A stretch of DNA of 64,000 bases from Sphingobacterium multivorum (GCF_900457465.1 NZ_UAUU01000011.1:1116001-1180000); one strand, 5' to 3'. Shown: positions 48,786 to 59,299, counted from the stretch's first letter. Notes: generated from the sequence alone by a model not told the origin. Numbers and translations: made by a program.

Positions 48786-51260
48786 ATGAAATTAAAATTA
48801 CTAATTGCAACGGCTATTGTATGTCAATCGGTATCGTCGTTTGCACAAAAACAAGTCCTTAAGAATGATCTTCGCGCGCCTGCCTATCCTTTAGTAACAA
48901 TTGACCCGAATACAAGTGCCTGGTCCTATAGCAACGAATTGAATGCAGATGTTGTACGCCATTGGACCGGAAAATCCTTTCCCTTATTGGGCGTCCTTAA
49001 AGTGGATGGAAAACCCTATCGCTTCCTGGGCAAAGAAGAGGCTGAACTCTTGCCTTTGGCCCGGATGGGCGAACATGCGGCTTGGACGGGAAGTTACGTT
49101 GTCAGCGAACCTGCCTCAGACTGGATGAAACCTTCATTTGATGCACGGCAATGGAAAATGGGGGCAGCGCCATTCGGTACCAAGGACAAAGAACCCAATG
49201 TGGAGACTGATTGGCAGGAACCTAAAATTTGGGTTAGAAGGGAAGTTGAACTGACTGAGGATCTTACGGGCAAATCCGTATATATCGAATTTACACATGA
49301 CGATGACGCTATTTTGTACGTCAACGGTATTGAGGTTGCTAATACAGGCAATTCGACAGGTAAAAATAGTCGGGTCAAGCTGCCCGAACATGTCGTAAAA
49401 ACATTGAAGAAAGGAAAAAATATACTCGCGGGTTATTGCTATAATAGGGTAGCGAATGGATATTTTGATTTTGGACTCTTTACAGAAAAAGAAGGTAGTA
49501 TTCAATTCGACAATGAAGCGAATCAGATCACTTCCAATGTGCAGGCAACACAAACACATTATTCGTTTAACTGCGGGCCCGTGGACTTAAATATTACATT
49601 TACTGCGCCGATGTTTTTGGATAAATTGGACTTAATGGCTAGACCCGTAAATTATCTTTCCTATACAGTCCATGCGAAGGATGGCAAGAAACACCAGGTA
49701 CAACTTTATTTGGAGGCAGCACCAAATTGGGCACTGAATTCTCCTCTTCAAGATGCGACAAGCAGTTCCTTTATTTCCGGAAATCTCCAATTTGTAAAGA
49801 CAGGAAGCAAAAGCCAGCAGGTTCTAGGAAAGAAGGGTGACGACCTACGGATAGATTGGGGGTATTTCTATATGGCAGGTGCAAAATCTAAGACAAAGTC
49901 AGCGGTCGGAAGTAGCCATCAATTACGCTCTAATTTTCTGAAGAGTGAAAATAGCTCTTCTCCAAATGGAGGGCAACAATTGGCACTGATGCAAACTTTT
50001 GATGTCTCATCAAGCTACCAGGATAAGATCTTGTTGGGCTATGATGACCTGTACTCGATCCAATATTTTGGACAAAATTTACGACCTTATTGGAATACCA
50101 ATGGAAATAGTTCCATTGAGAAACAATTTGAACTGGCCGACAAAGAGTATACTGTTCTCAAAAAGGCTGCTGATAAATTTGATGCCGAATTATGGGGTAC
50201 AGCTTTGCGCAACGGAGGTGAGGACTATGCTGCATTATGTGCCTTGGCCTATAGACAGGCAATCGCCGCTCATAAACTTGTAAAAGCACCCAATGGCGAT
50301 CTGCTTTTACTGTCCAAGGAAAATGATAGCAATGGGTCAATAGGAACAGTTGATGTAACCTATCCTTCGGCTCCGATTTTCCTTTACTATAATCCAGAAC
50401 TGGCAAAAGCACTAATGAACGCCATTTTTTATTATAGTGAAAGCAATAAGTGGACAAAACCTTTTGCTGCGCATGATGTTGGGACCTATCCTTTAGCGAA
50501 TGGCCAAACTTACGGTGGAGATATGCCTGTCGAAGAATCGGGAAATATGCTGCTATTAACTTATGCTTTAGCGAAGGTGGAAGGCAATGCCGCATATGCC
50601 AAAAAACATTGGAAAGTGTTGTCTACCTGGGTAGATTATCTAGTCGATAAAGGTCTTGACCCCGAAAATCAGTTGTGTACAGATGATTTTGCAGGCCACT
50701 TTGCGCATAATGCCAATTTATCCATTAAAGCTATTTTGGGTATTGCATCTTACGGGTATCTGGCCCAAATGCTTGGTGAAGAGGCTACGGCGAAAAAGTA
50801 TTTGACCGAAGCAAAAGCAATGGCGATGAAATGGAAAAAGATGGCCGAAGATGGGGATCACTACAAGTTAACTTTTGATAAAACCGGAACCTGGAGCCAA
50901 AAGTATAATATGGTCTGGGATAAATTGCTTAAGATGGATATTTTCGACCCTTCTATCCGTGAAACTGAAATTAAATACTATCTCGGCAAACAAAATAAAT
51001 ACGGACTTCCCCTGGACAACCGTCAGCCTTATACCAAAACCGATTGGATTATTTGGACGGCGACTATGGCAGATGATAAGCCTACCTTTGAGGCATTTTT
51101 GAAGCCAGTCTACCGTTTTATGAACGAAACAACCGATCGCGTTCCCATGTCGGATTGGACTTATACAGACCGTCCTAAAAGAGCAGGATTTAAAGCACGA
51201 TCTGTTGTTGGCGGGTATTTTATCAAAATGTTGGAAGAGAAATTGGGAAAAGCAAAATAG
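48786..51260 (+). CDS. DUF4965/DUF5127/DUF1793 (GtaA glutaminase-like) secreted protein
   Basis: 824 residues with a Sec signal (VSSFAQK). The opening DLRAPAYPLVTIDPNTSAWSY is the DUF4964 motif. DUF5127 and DUF4965 regions follow, then a C-terminal (alpha/alpha)6 DUF1793 part (WVDYLVDKGLDPENQLCTDDFAGHFAHN). Databases often label this family glutaminase after a fungal enzyme. In Bacteroidota it recurs inside polysaccharide loci, so a role as a glycoside hydrolase is plausible but not shown by sequence. Confidence 0.85.
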   Translation: MKLKLLIATAIVCQSVSSFAQKQVLKNDLRAPAYPLVTIDPNTSAWSYSNELNADVVRHWTGKSFPLLGVLKVDGKPYRFLGKEEAELLPLARMGEHAAWTGSYVVSEPASDWMKPSFDARQWKMGAAPFGTKDKEPNVETDWQEPKIWVRREVELTEDLTGKSVYIEFTHDDDAILYVNGIEVANTGNSTGKNSRVKLPEHVVKTLKKGKNILAGYCYNRVANGYFDFGLFTEKEGSIQFDNEANQITSNVQATQTHYSFNCGPVDLNITFTAPMFLDKLDLMARPVNYLSYTVHAKDGKKHQVQLYLEAAPNWALNSPLQDATSSSFISGNLQFVKTGSKSQQVLGKKGDDLRIDWGYFYMAGAKSKTKSAVGSSHQLRSNFLKSENSSSPNGGQQLALMQTFDVSSSYQDKILLGYDDLYSIQYFGQNLRPYWNTNGNSSIEKQFELADKEYTVLKKAADKFDAELWGTALRNGGEDYAALCALAYRQAIAAHKLVKAPNGDLLLLSKENDSNGSIGTVDVTYPSAPIFLYYNPELAKALMNAIFYYSESNKWTKPFAAHDVGTYPLANGQTYGGDMPVEESGNMLLLTYALAKVEGNAAYAKKHWKVLSTWVDYLVDKGLDPENQLCTDDFAGHFAHNANLSIKAILGIASYGYLAQMLGEEATAKKYLTEAKAMAMKWKKMAEDGDHYKLTFDKTGTWSQKYNMVWDKLLKMDIFDPSIRETEIKYYLGKQNKYGLPLDNRQPYTKTDWIIWTATMADDKPTFEAFLKPVYRFMNETTDRVPMSDWTYTDRPKRAGFKARSVVGGYFIKMLEEKLGKAK

Positions 51261-51302
51261 CTTTTCCTATGATATAGAAAATAATATAAATAGAATAATA
51301 AG

Positions 51303-52403
51303 ATGTTGAATGCAATGTTGTTCAGATATTGGATTGGCGGAGTTGCCGTACTGAACCTGTTGAGCTCTTGTGGAAGCGCTACAGGTTCAGTGAAGCCGTC
51401 GGAACAAATAGCAAATGCCACGGCTCAGCATAAAACCTATAGCAATCCGGTTTTTGAGCCCATACTTGCTGATCCTACAGTCGTTAGAGATCCACAGCGC
51501 AAAATGTTCTATGCATATGGGACAGCCGACAATTGGGGCGACGGAAAGGGACAACGTCTGGTGTCTATTCTACAATCCACCGATCTTGTAAACTGGACAT
51601 GGATCGGAACCGCCTTCCCAACTAAACCGGGTTGGAAAGCAGAAGGCGGAATCTGGGCCCCCGATGTGGTGCAGTTAAATGGTAAGTATCTTTTATATTA
51701 TGCCTATTCCACATGGGGTGATCCCAATCCCGGCATCGGTGTAGCCCTAGCAGCTAGACCGGAAGGCCCCTTTATCGATCAAGGTAAACTTTTTGATAGC
51801 AAGGAGATCGATGTGCCGAATTCAATAGACCCTTATTTTTTTACGGAAAATGGGCAGAACTATCTATTCTGGGGCAGTTTTAGCGATGCGAGCACGCAGG
51901 GTACATATGGTGTTGAACTGGATAAAAATGGGACAGTGGTACCCGATTTAAATAAAAAATTTAAAGTTGCCGCAGGAGATTTTGAAGCCGTTGTGATTCA
52001 TAAACGGAAAGGGTACTATTACTTTGTCGGGTCCAAAGGCTCCTGTTGTGAAGGAGAAAAAAGCAGTTATCATGTTCTTGTGGGGCGCTCTCGCCATCTG
52101 AAAGGACCCTATGTGGATCAAGAAGGCCGCAACCTTACACAGCGGGGGAGTGGAACACTGTTGTTAAAAGGAAATGATCAATTTGTGGGGACGGGCCATA
52201 CTTCGCGCATTATTACAGACGACAAGGGAAAAGATTGGATACTCTATCATGGTATCGATCCAAAACAGCCTCGTGTTGCTACGGGGGGAAATCGCCGGAT
52301 GCTATTGTTGGATCAGATCGTCTGGGATAAGGACTGGCCAAAAATTGAAGGGACAACCAGCAGTGTTGCGCCACAACCAGCACCAACGTTTAATTTTAAA
52401 TAG
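51303..52403 (+). CDS. GH43-family arabinosidase/xylosidase-like lipoprotein
   Basis: 366 residues, lipobox Cys23 (LLSSCGSA). Five-bladed propeller with the GH43 catalytic triad pattern: Asp57 in ILADPTVVRD (base), Asp in PNSIDPYFF (pKa modulator) and Glu in AGDFEAVVIHK (acid). GGIWAPDVVQLNGKYLLYY is the conserved second blade. Members remove alpha-L-arabinofuranose or beta-xylose. Last gene of the locus operon, about 70 bp before an unrelated acyltransferase. Confidence 0.88.
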   Translation: MLNAMLFRYWIGGVAVLNLLSSCGSATGSVKPSEQIANATAQHKTYSNPVFEPILADPTVVRDPQRKMFYAYGTADNWGDGKGQRLVSILQSTDLVNWTWIGTAFPTKPGWKAEGGIWAPDVVQLNGKYLLYYAYSTWGDPNPGIGVALAARPEGPFIDQGKLFDSKEIDVPNSIDPYFFTENGQNYLFWGSFSDASTQGTYGVELDKNGTVVPDLNKKFKVAAGDFEAVVIHKRKGYYYFVGSKGSCCEGEKSSYHVLVGRSRHLKGPYVDQEGRNLTQRGSGTLLLKGNDQFVGTGHTSRIITDDKGKDWILYHGIDPKQPRVATGGNRRMLLLDQIVWDKDWPKIEGTTSSVAPQPAPTFNFK

Positions 52404-52470
52404 CATTTGCAATAGCTAGCAGCGGATCTTCGATCTTCGTCGGTCTTAATTTTCGCTGCCGATAAAAAAT

Positions 52471-53532
52471 ATGGTACATCAAACGAAGAAACATTTTGAA
52501 CTTCTTGACGCCATGCGTGGGGTAGCCGCAATCGCAGTCGTCCTGTTTCACTTTATGGAAATCGCCCAACCGGATTATCGAAATAGTTTTATTCCACATA
52601 GCTATTTAGCCGTTGATTTTTTCTTTTGTTTATCGGGTTTTGTCATTGCCTATGCCTACGATCAGAAGCTGGCCGCAATCGGTCTAAAACGATTCTTTCT
52701 CTTGCGTTTGCTGCGATTGCACCCATTGGTTATCATCGGTACGTTGATTGGTTTATTCGCATTTATTTACGATCCATTCAGCAGTTTGTCTGGCTCATTT
52801 TCTGTTTTGCAAAAGATGGGGATGTTCATCAGTGGGATAACGTTGATTCCATACCCGGTTGTACCAGAACGCTATTTTAATCTTTTTCATTTAAACCCAC
52901 CTACATGGTCGCTATTTTGGGAGTATATCGCTAATATAGCCTATGCTTTGGTACTGGTACGGATTCCAAAAAAGTTTCTTTGGGGGATAGTGCTCCTTGG
53001 TGCAGCAGCGCTATGTGCCGAATCATTTCGTTCGGGCTATTTAGCTGTCGGTTTTGGAGCAGACAACTTTTGGGCTGGTGGAATTCGTTTATGGTTTTCG
53101 TTTTCAATGGGACTACTTATTTTTAGATCGAACTGGACCATTTCCAACAAGCTTCCTTTTTTCGGTGTTCTAGGTCTACTTGCCGCCGTATTTTTTATTC
53201 CATTTTCTGAAGCTTATGGTAAATACATTGATCCTATTGTCGTTATCTTCTATTTTCCTTTATTACTCTTACTGGGGATAGGAGGGCAGCCTGTGTTTGG
53301 AGGGGTCAAGAAGTTATGCAAGTTTTTAGGTGATATCTCCTATCCGCTCTATATCATTCATTATCCATTTATCTGGATTTTTATGAGCTATGTAGAACTT
53401 AATCACCCATCGAATAAGCAAATGGCTGTGATTATTGTTATTGGAATGCTGTTGTTGATTTTTTTATCTTTATTAGTCTTTAACTATTTAGATGAGCCTA
53501 TTCGGAAATATTACGGTCGAAAACTAAAGTAA
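52471..53532 (+). CDS. acyltransferase family 3 (OafA/YrhL-like) membrane protein
   Basis: 353 residues, about ten membrane helices. The N-terminal LLDAMRGVAAIAVVLFHFME carries the conserved R and H of acyltransferase_3 proteins, and WSLFWEYIANIAYAL is the second family block. These enzymes O-acetylate surface polysaccharide, lipid A or peptidoglycan precursors. It has no close operon partner; its 3' end overlaps the converging hydrolase gene by 9 bp. Confidence 0.88.
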   Translation: MVHQTKKHFELLDAMRGVAAIAVVLFHFMEIAQPDYRNSFIPHSYLAVDFFFCLSGFVIAYAYDQKLAAIGLKRFFLLRLLRLHPLVIIGTLIGLFAFIYDPFSSLSGSFSVLQKMGMFISGITLIPYPVVPERYFNLFHLNPPTWSLFWEYIANIAYALVLVRIPKKFLWGIVLLGAAALCAESFRSGYLAVGFGADNFWAGGIRLWFSFSMGLLIFRSNWTISNKLPFFGVLGLLAAVFFIPFSEAYGKYIDPIVVIFYFPLLLLLGIGGQPVFGGVKKLCKFLGDISYPLYIIHYPFIWIFMSYVELNHPSNKQMAVIIVIGMLLLIFLSLLVFNYLDEPIRKYYGRKLK

Positions 53533-54467
53533 ATGGCGATGAAGCCAGCTACTGATGAACTGGAATACCTCCATTTTGCAGTCTTCATTAAGAATTTCAT
53601 GCCGCATGCCTGCATATAATTTAAGGGTTATATCGGTCTGTCCCTGTGCCCTTAACTGTGCCGCACTTTTTTCAACGCCTATGCCAAAATCTCCAATTGG
53701 ATCATCCTGTCCGCTGATAAATACAATTGGTAGGTTTTTTGGGATATTCTTGGTAGCCTCGATAGCTGTCGCTTGCAAGGAAAGGTCTAATACGGTATGA
53801 AACCCATTGTTGGTAAACAATCCCCCACAAAGAGGATCTTCCAAAAATGAAATACGGTTTGTCTTGCTTATGCTTAACCAATTGCTGTTATTTTGGTTAG
53901 GCTCGTTCTTAAACCGAGCATTATTACGTTTGTCAAAAATGCGATTGATCAATTTACTTCTTCCTTTAGGGGCAATACTATTGAGAAGAGTGAGTAAAAG
54001 GCGAAAGGCCATGGATCCTTTTTGACGTTGGCCTGTCCCCACGATAATGGCCCCTTAAATTGCCGACCAATTTTTTGTAAAACACAACGTGTGACAAAGG
54101 ATCCCATGGAATGCCCTAAAATAAATTGAGGCAGTTGCGGATAGGTTTCACGTAAGAAGTTACTCATTGTAATGGCGTCATCAATAAGTTGTTTTTTAGC
54201 CCCATGCTTTTTAAAATAACCCAATTGATCGACCTGTAGCGCCGTTTTTCCATGGCCCAATTGATCGTAGCTTAAAACCGCAAAATTCTGTGTAGTCAGA
54301 TAACTGGCCAATTCTTCGTACCGACCACTATGTTCCTGCATGCCATGAACCAAGAGTAATGTTGCCACTATTTGATTGTCGTCGGGTACATACAGACGAT
54401 AGAAAATTTTATGTTCAGGTTCAGTCGTTGCGCTGATTGTATAAAAATTGGAAACTACCTTGCTCAT
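53524..54467 (-). CDS. alpha/beta hydrolase (monoacylglycerol lipase-like), reading frame broken mid-gene
   Basis: The N-terminal frame (54467 to 53949) has the oxyanion LVHGMQEHSGRYEELA block and the nucleophile elbow GHSMGSF (Ser). The C-terminal frame (to 53524) has the Asp in ISGQDDPIGD and the His in GMRHEILNE. One extra base in the four-C run at 54051-54054 joins them as KGAIIVGTGQRQKGSMAF, giving about 314 residues. This matches the lysophospholipase/MAGL group, which hydrolyses monoacylglycerols. No signal peptide, so it is cytoplasmic. Confidence 0.82.
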
Positions 54468-54602
54468 TATACCACTTTATTTTAAGTAAAGTAAGATAAT
54501 TTTAGTGCATTTGCAAGTTTAACAATCTTCTTTCAGATGTTGTTCGGATGAAGCCGAAAGCCTTTCAGGGCAATTGATCAATAAAAATTAGCACGATTAA
54601 TT

Positions 54603-54656
54603 TTTGTGGTTTGGGAATATTTTTTAGATTTGCATTAATTTAGAATTAATTTAAAT
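54603..54656 (+). promoter_or_regulatory. promoter with Fur-like box 3 upstream of the ankyrin-DUF2271-PepSY-ApbE genes
   Basis: TTTG (54603-54606), an 18-bp spacer and TAGATTTG (54625-54632) fit the Bacteroidota promoter consensus well. ATTTAGAATTAATTTAAAT (54638-54656) keeps the ATTTAGAAT half of the other two Fur-like boxes and a weaker second half, and lies at the expected transcription start. About 240 bp of untranslated leader follow, with no ORF seen. Confidence 0.55.
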
Positions 54657-54891
54657 AAAGTAGCTGATCTATTTTAAACATGGGCTTGTCTGTATGCAGA
54701 AATTGTTGCAAACATCGAATTCGGAACGCATCCATGTTCTAAAAATATACGCGTTTACACATATTCTGATGAAACCAACACGATATATTCCGACCCGTGT
54801 TATCGTATAATTAAAGCTCAATTTGCAGAATAATTGAGTAGGGAATGAATAGGTTATGTTGCTCCATCACCTTCAAAAGACAAATAAAAGA

Positions 54892-56397
54892 ATGAAAAAG
54901 ACACTTTTGGCAGCTTTATTATTCGCTGCATCTTATGCACAGGCGCAGACAAACTCGTTGATGAACGGCGAGTTCTGGAAGGGCAAACCTACATTGACCG
55001 TTGTTAAAGCAGAAATCAGCAAAGGAAATAGCCCTTCTCAGCCGAATGCGGCATCCTTTGATCCGGTCACTATGGCTATATTAAATGGTGCTCCGACTGA
55101 TGTCGTCAAATTCATGATCGAACAAGAAGGGAATAGTGTAACCAAGAAGACACATCACAGCCGTAGTTATTTACACTGGGCAGCGTCAAGTGGAAATGCT
55201 GAATTGGTCGATTTTTTAATAGCGAAGGGATCTGATGTCAATTACCAAGATAGCCATGGTTACTCAATTGTCGCTTATGCAGCTTCAACAGGAAATACAA
55301 ATACTGCTGTGTATGATGCCTTGTTTAAAGCAGGTGTGAATCCCAAACAGAAATATGAAGGTTGTGCAACTTTGATGATGCTTGCAGCGTCTGCAGACAA
55401 GGACCTGGCATTGACGGATTATTTCATAAAAAAAGGATTATCTATTCAAGATAAAGATGAGTCGGGCCGTACGGTAACGGATTATGCTGCTAAACTTGGA
55501 AATACCGCGCTTATGGAGAAATTCATCGCCCGTGGTGTAAAGCCGACCAACAATGCGTTGTTTTTTGCGACTCAAGGTTCTAGACAAGCTTCTAACGGTT
55601 TGGCGGTTTATACCTATTTGGTTGAAAAGTTCAAATTGGATCCTAAGGCGGTAAATAAGGAAGGTGCTACTGTACTGCATGCTTTGGTTCGTAGGCCAGA
55701 TATGGATGTGATCAATTATTTTTTGGATAAAGGTGTAGATGTCGCAAAAGCTGACAACGAAGGAAATACGGCACTTATGGTGGCTGCTAGTGGTAAAGAT
55801 GCTAAATTGGTCGAGTTGCTGCTTACTAAAGCGAAAAATGTGAATGCTGTAAATGAAAAAGGAGAATCTGCATTGACTAAAGCAATAGCAAATGGAACTC
55901 CTGAAGTAGCTGCGGCATTGGTTAAAAATGGAGCCGATACCAAGGTATTGGATAAGGAGGGCAATAACTTAGCGTTCTATTGGTTTAATTCTTACAAGGA
56001 ATTGCCACAGGGGGGCAGACCAGGTGGTCAGGGAAATGTGTCACAAGGGGATGAGTTTAAAGAAAAATTAGCGATCCTTAAGACGAACGGATTGGACGTT
56101 ATTGCTCCGCAAAAAAATGGTAGTACATTGTATCATTTGGCAGTAGCCAAAGAGAATGTGAAGCTGATCCAGAAAGCTAGCGAACTTGGAGTAGACATTA
56201 ACGCACAAGATAAAGAAGGAACGACGGCACTACATAAGGCAGCTCTCCTAGCTAAAGACGATTCCATATTAAAAACATTGGTTTCGCTTGGTGCAAAAAA
56301 GGAATTGAAAACAGAATTCGATGAAACAGCTTATGACCTGGCGAAAGATAACGATTTCTTAGCTAAGTCCAATGTGCAGCTTGACTTTTTGAAATAA
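54892..56397 (+). CDS. secreted ankyrin-repeat protein
   Basis: 501 residues from the ATG at 54892, which gives a clean Sec signal ending AQAQ near residue 19; the frame is open further upstream to 54856. About ten ankyrin repeats follow (for example RSYLHWAASSGNAELVDFLI, NTALMVAASGKDAKLVELLL). Ankyrin proteins mediate protein contacts. An exported one next to redox genes suggests a periplasmic scaffold or partner for the flavin system encoded downstream; that role is inference. First gene after the Fur-like promoter. Confidence 0.85.
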   Translation: MKKTLLAALLFAASYAQAQTNSLMNGEFWKGKPTLTVVKAEISKGNSPSQPNAASFDPVTMAILNGAPTDVVKFMIEQEGNSVTKKTHHSRSYLHWAASSGNAELVDFLIAKGSDVNYQDSHGYSIVAYAASTGNTNTAVYDALFKAGVNPKQKYEGCATLMMLAASADKDLALTDYFIKKGLSIQDKDESGRTVTDYAAKLGNTALMEKFIARGVKPTNNALFFATQGSRQASNGLAVYTYLVEKFKLDPKAVNKEGATVLHALVRRPDMDVINYFLDKGVDVAKADNEGNTALMVAASGKDAKLVELLLTKAKNVNAVNEKGESALTKAIANGTPEVAAALVKNGADTKVLDKEGNNLAFYWFNSYKELPQGGRPGGQGNVSQGDEFKEKLAILKTNGLDVIAPQKNGSTLYHLAVAKENVKLIQKASELGVDINAQDKEGTTALHKAALLAKDDSILKTLVSLGAKKELKTEFDETAYDLAKDNDFLAKSNVQLDFLK

Positions 56398-56515
56398 GAC
56401 AACATCGTATTTCAGTGGTATTTCTAATCATATCGATGAAATATCCCGATAAATAATAAAAATATTGGTAACGCTGAACGGACTACGGATACCTTAAAAT
56501 TAGATACAATTGAAG

Positions 56516-57001
56516 ATGAATAACATATTTAAAACAACGATAGCCACTCTTTTATTTTCAATGGCAGCCCTAAGCTCTTTCGCACAGGCAGCTAAATATA
56601 AGTGCATGATCCAAATGAATGCCTACGAAGGTGAGAAAGCCTACGTCGTGATTTCACTGATTAATCCTAGTGGAGCTTACGAAAAAACACTCGCCGTATT
56701 GGGATCTGATAAACAATGGTATAATACCATCAAGGAATGGTACAAGTTCCAAAATAAAACGAAAGAAAAGTTAAATGCGGTGACGGGTGCTTCAGTGGGT
56801 GGCGGTGACCGTGCCATGCGTACATTGGATATTGACGAATCGAAGTTCAACAAAGGGTATAAACTCCGTTTTGAATCTGCTGTAGAGGAACAAAAATATC
56901 ATACTGCCGATGTTGAAATCCCTTTAACAAAAGAAGCCATTACCGAAAAAGCGAACGGCAAGGGATATATCAAACTTGTCAAGTTAAATAAAATACAATA
57001 A
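56516..57001 (+). CDS. DUF2271-family exported protein, possible ApbE flavinylation substrate
   Basis: 161 residues from the ATG at 56516, with a Sec signal (ALSSFAQA). DUF2271 is recognised from the overall pattern (KCMIQMNAYEGEKAYVVISLINPSGAYEKTL read in pieces, IKEWYKF). Residues 87-93 read NAVTGAS, close to the D-x-x-[ST]-G-A-[ST] sequence to which ApbE attaches FMN through a Thr. With ApbE and a PepSY reductase in the same cluster, covalent FMN on this protein is a reasonable hypothesis. Confidence 0.8.
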   Translation: MNNIFKTTIATLLFSMAALSSFAQAAKYKCMIQMNAYEGEKAYVVISLINPSGAYEKTLAVLGSDKQWYNTIKEWYKFQNKTKEKLNAVTGASVGGGDRAMRTLDIDESKFNKGYKLRFESAVEEQKYHTADVEIPLTKEAITEKANGKGYIKLVKLNKIQ

Positions 57002-57015
57002 AAGAAGGGTTAAAA

Positions 57016-59214
57016 ATGCTGGTATCTATTTGGAGGTATGCACATTTAGCCTTAGCTATTGTTTCTTCTATCTTTTTACTTTTATTATCGATAACTGGCG
57101 TAATATTGGCCGTTGACGCTGTCAACGAAAAAATTCCACCTTATCGGGTTGAACATATTGAAACTTTAAACCTTGCGCAGTCCGTAACAGCCTTGCGCAA
57201 GGTTTATCCCGAAATCATAGCGATTTCGGTAGATCACAATCAATTTGTGAGTATTGATGCCATAGACGCTGATGGCAATACCGTGAAGGGTTATATTGAT
57301 CCGAATACCGGGCGTCTGCTTGGTCCCCAATTGAATAAGTCCCAGTTTGTTCAATGGGTTACAGCCTTACACCGTTCACTCTTTCTGAAAGTGACCGGCC
57401 GGGTGATTATTGGTGTGGTTTCATTTCTGTTGTTTCTTATTACTATTTCAGGAATTGTTCTGATTGTTAAGCGTCAACAGGGCGTTCGACACTTCTTTGC
57501 CAAAATCAATCGGGACTTTTTTGCCCAGTATTTCCACGTTGTTTCAGGACGTTTATTTTTGATACCAATTTTGATATTGGCCCTAACTGGTACCTATTTA
57601 TTCCTGGTACGTATTGAAATCTTAAAAAAGCCGAATCAAACCATCGAATATCCCAATAAGATGAAGGAAGATATCGAATTGGAGGTGGCAAAATTTTCAA
57701 TATTCCAAAATACAAAACTTGTTGATTTGAAGACCTTGGAGTTTCCGTTTATGGAAGGCGATCCTGACGAATATTTTGTATTGAAGCTTCGCGATCGGGA
57801 ATTGATCATCAACCAGTTGAATGGAAGCTTGCATAAAGAAGTCAAGTACCCCTTTACTGCATTGGCCGAAGAGTTGTCTTTGGACCTTCATACGGGTAAG
57901 ACCAATATTATATGGGCTATTGTACTGGGGCTCGCATCGTTGAATATTGTGTTCTTTATTTATACAGGGTTCGTCATTACATTCAAGCGCACGCGTACAA
58001 AAATCAAGAATAAATATAAACCTGAAGAAGCGGAGATTGTTATTCTTTTCGGAACGGAAAATGGAAGTACGCTGTTTTTCGCCAATCAGATCCATAAACA
58101 GCTCTTGGCGGATGGGCAAAAATCGTTGCTGCTCGGAATGAATCAATATCAATGCTTTCCAAAGGCAAAACACTTGCTTGTGTTTACTTCGACATACGGG
58201 CTAGGAACAGCACCCTCCAATGCACTTCAATTTGAACAAAAGCTCAATAGCCATCCACAAAAACAAGATGTACAATTTTCGGTTCTAGGCTTTGGTTCAA
58301 AAGCCTATCCCGATTTTTGTGCTTATGCGCGCGAAATTGATTGTTTACTAGAAAAACAAGGTTGGGCTTCGCGTTTAACAGACTTACATACCGTTAATGA
58401 TAAGGATGTTGATGAACTTATTTCATGGATACATGACTGGTCTTCGCAGGCCACTATTGCACTCGCTTCTGCACCAGCTATTTATAGTGCTAAAGTTGTC
58501 GGACTGACGAAATTTAAGGTGGTAGCGAAGTCTGCTGTTTCAGCGACTAACACGACCTTTACTTTAGTGCTGAAGCCTGCAAGTAAAATTAACATGCAAT
58601 CGGGCGATTTATTGGCAATCTATCCCGCGCAAGATCAACGTGAACGTTTTTATTCGATCGGCTACAAAGATGGAATGGTGCAGCTCGTGGTGAAATTGTT
58701 TCCTGATGGATTTGGTTCTAGCTTCCTCTATCGATTGGAAACTAATCAAACCCTCCAGGCACGTGTCATGGTTAATCCAAGTTTTCATTTCCCGAAAGCA
58801 GCAAATGCAGTCGCTTTAATTGCGAATGGTACAGGGGTAGCACCCTTTCTTGGCATGATTTCAGAAAATGAAAGTAGGACGCCTTTGCGTCTGTATGCTG
58901 GTTTTCGCCATCGAAATGAAATGACTGCGCACTATGTGGATTTTGCTGATGAGCAGATAAAGCTGGGACATCTGAAGCAGCTTGAACTGGCTTTTTCGCG
59001 CGAGGAAAATCCACAATATGTCATGGACCTGATCCGTCGGGATGCGCTATATTTTGTCGAATTGCTTGAAAAAGGAGGTTGTGTATTGCTTTGTGGTGCA
59101 TTGCGTATGCAGCATGATGTTGAACATACTTTAAATGAACTTCTCCTAGCGCATGTCGGCAAAACTATTGCCGACTACAAAGAAAGTGGACAAATCTTAA
59201 CGGATTGTTATTAG
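57016..59214 (+). CDS. PepSY-domain membrane flavodoxin/FAD reductase (sulfite-reductase-flavoprotein-like)
   Basis: 732 residues. The N-terminal half is a PepSY_TM protein with helices near 10-35, 125-150, 175-200 and 300-325. It continues into a flavodoxin domain (EIVILFGTENGSTLFFANQI, about 338-460), an FAD-binding domain (FYSIGYKDG) and a C-terminal NAD(P)H domain (ALIANGTGVAPFLGMI, CGALRMQHDVE). It should carry electrons from cytoplasmic NAD(P)H through FMN and FAD across the inner membrane. Such proteins serve ferric-reductase and extracytoplasmic flavin systems. Start is 14 bp after the DUF2271 stop. Confidence 0.88.
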   Translation: MLVSIWRYAHLALAIVSSIFLLLLSITGVILAVDAVNEKIPPYRVEHIETLNLAQSVTALRKVYPEIIAISVDHNQFVSIDAIDADGNTVKGYIDPNTGRLLGPQLNKSQFVQWVTALHRSLFLKVTGRVIIGVVSFLLFLITISGIVLIVKRQQGVRHFFAKINRDFFAQYFHVVSGRLFLIPILILALTGTYLFLVRIEILKKPNQTIEYPNKMKEDIELEVAKFSIFQNTKLVDLKTLEFPFMEGDPDEYFVLKLRDRELIINQLNGSLHKEVKYPFTALAEELSLDLHTGKTNIIWAIVLGLASLNIVFFIYTGFVITFKRTRTKIKNKYKPEEAEIVILFGTENGSTLFFANQIHKQLLADGQKSLLLGMNQYQCFPKAKHLLVFTSTYGLGTAPSNALQFEQKLNSHPQKQDVQFSVLGFGSKAYPDFCAYAREIDCLLEKQGWASRLTDLHTVNDKDVDELISWIHDWSSQATIALASAPAIYSAKVVGLTKFKVVAKSAVSATNTTFTLVLKPASKINMQSGDLLAIYPAQDQRERFYSIGYKDGMVQLVVKLFPDGFGSSFLYRLETNQTLQARVMVNPSFHFPKAANAVALIANGTGVAPFLGMISENESRTPLRLYAGFRHRNEMTAHYVDFADEQIKLGHLKQLELAFSREENPQYVMDLIRRDALYFVELLEKGGCVLLCGALRMQHDVEHTLNELLLAHVGKTIADYKESGQILTDCY

Positions 59215-59299
59215 TAAATTGATGGTACAATGGTAAATCCCGTCACGAAGACTACTTTTGGTATAGATCGACTTTATAATTCCTTTTTGGATCAATCTC

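Noticed and set aside
57697..58173. 158-residue ORF on the minus strand
   Set aside because: Antisense to the conserved PepSY-flavodoxin reductase; no family features.
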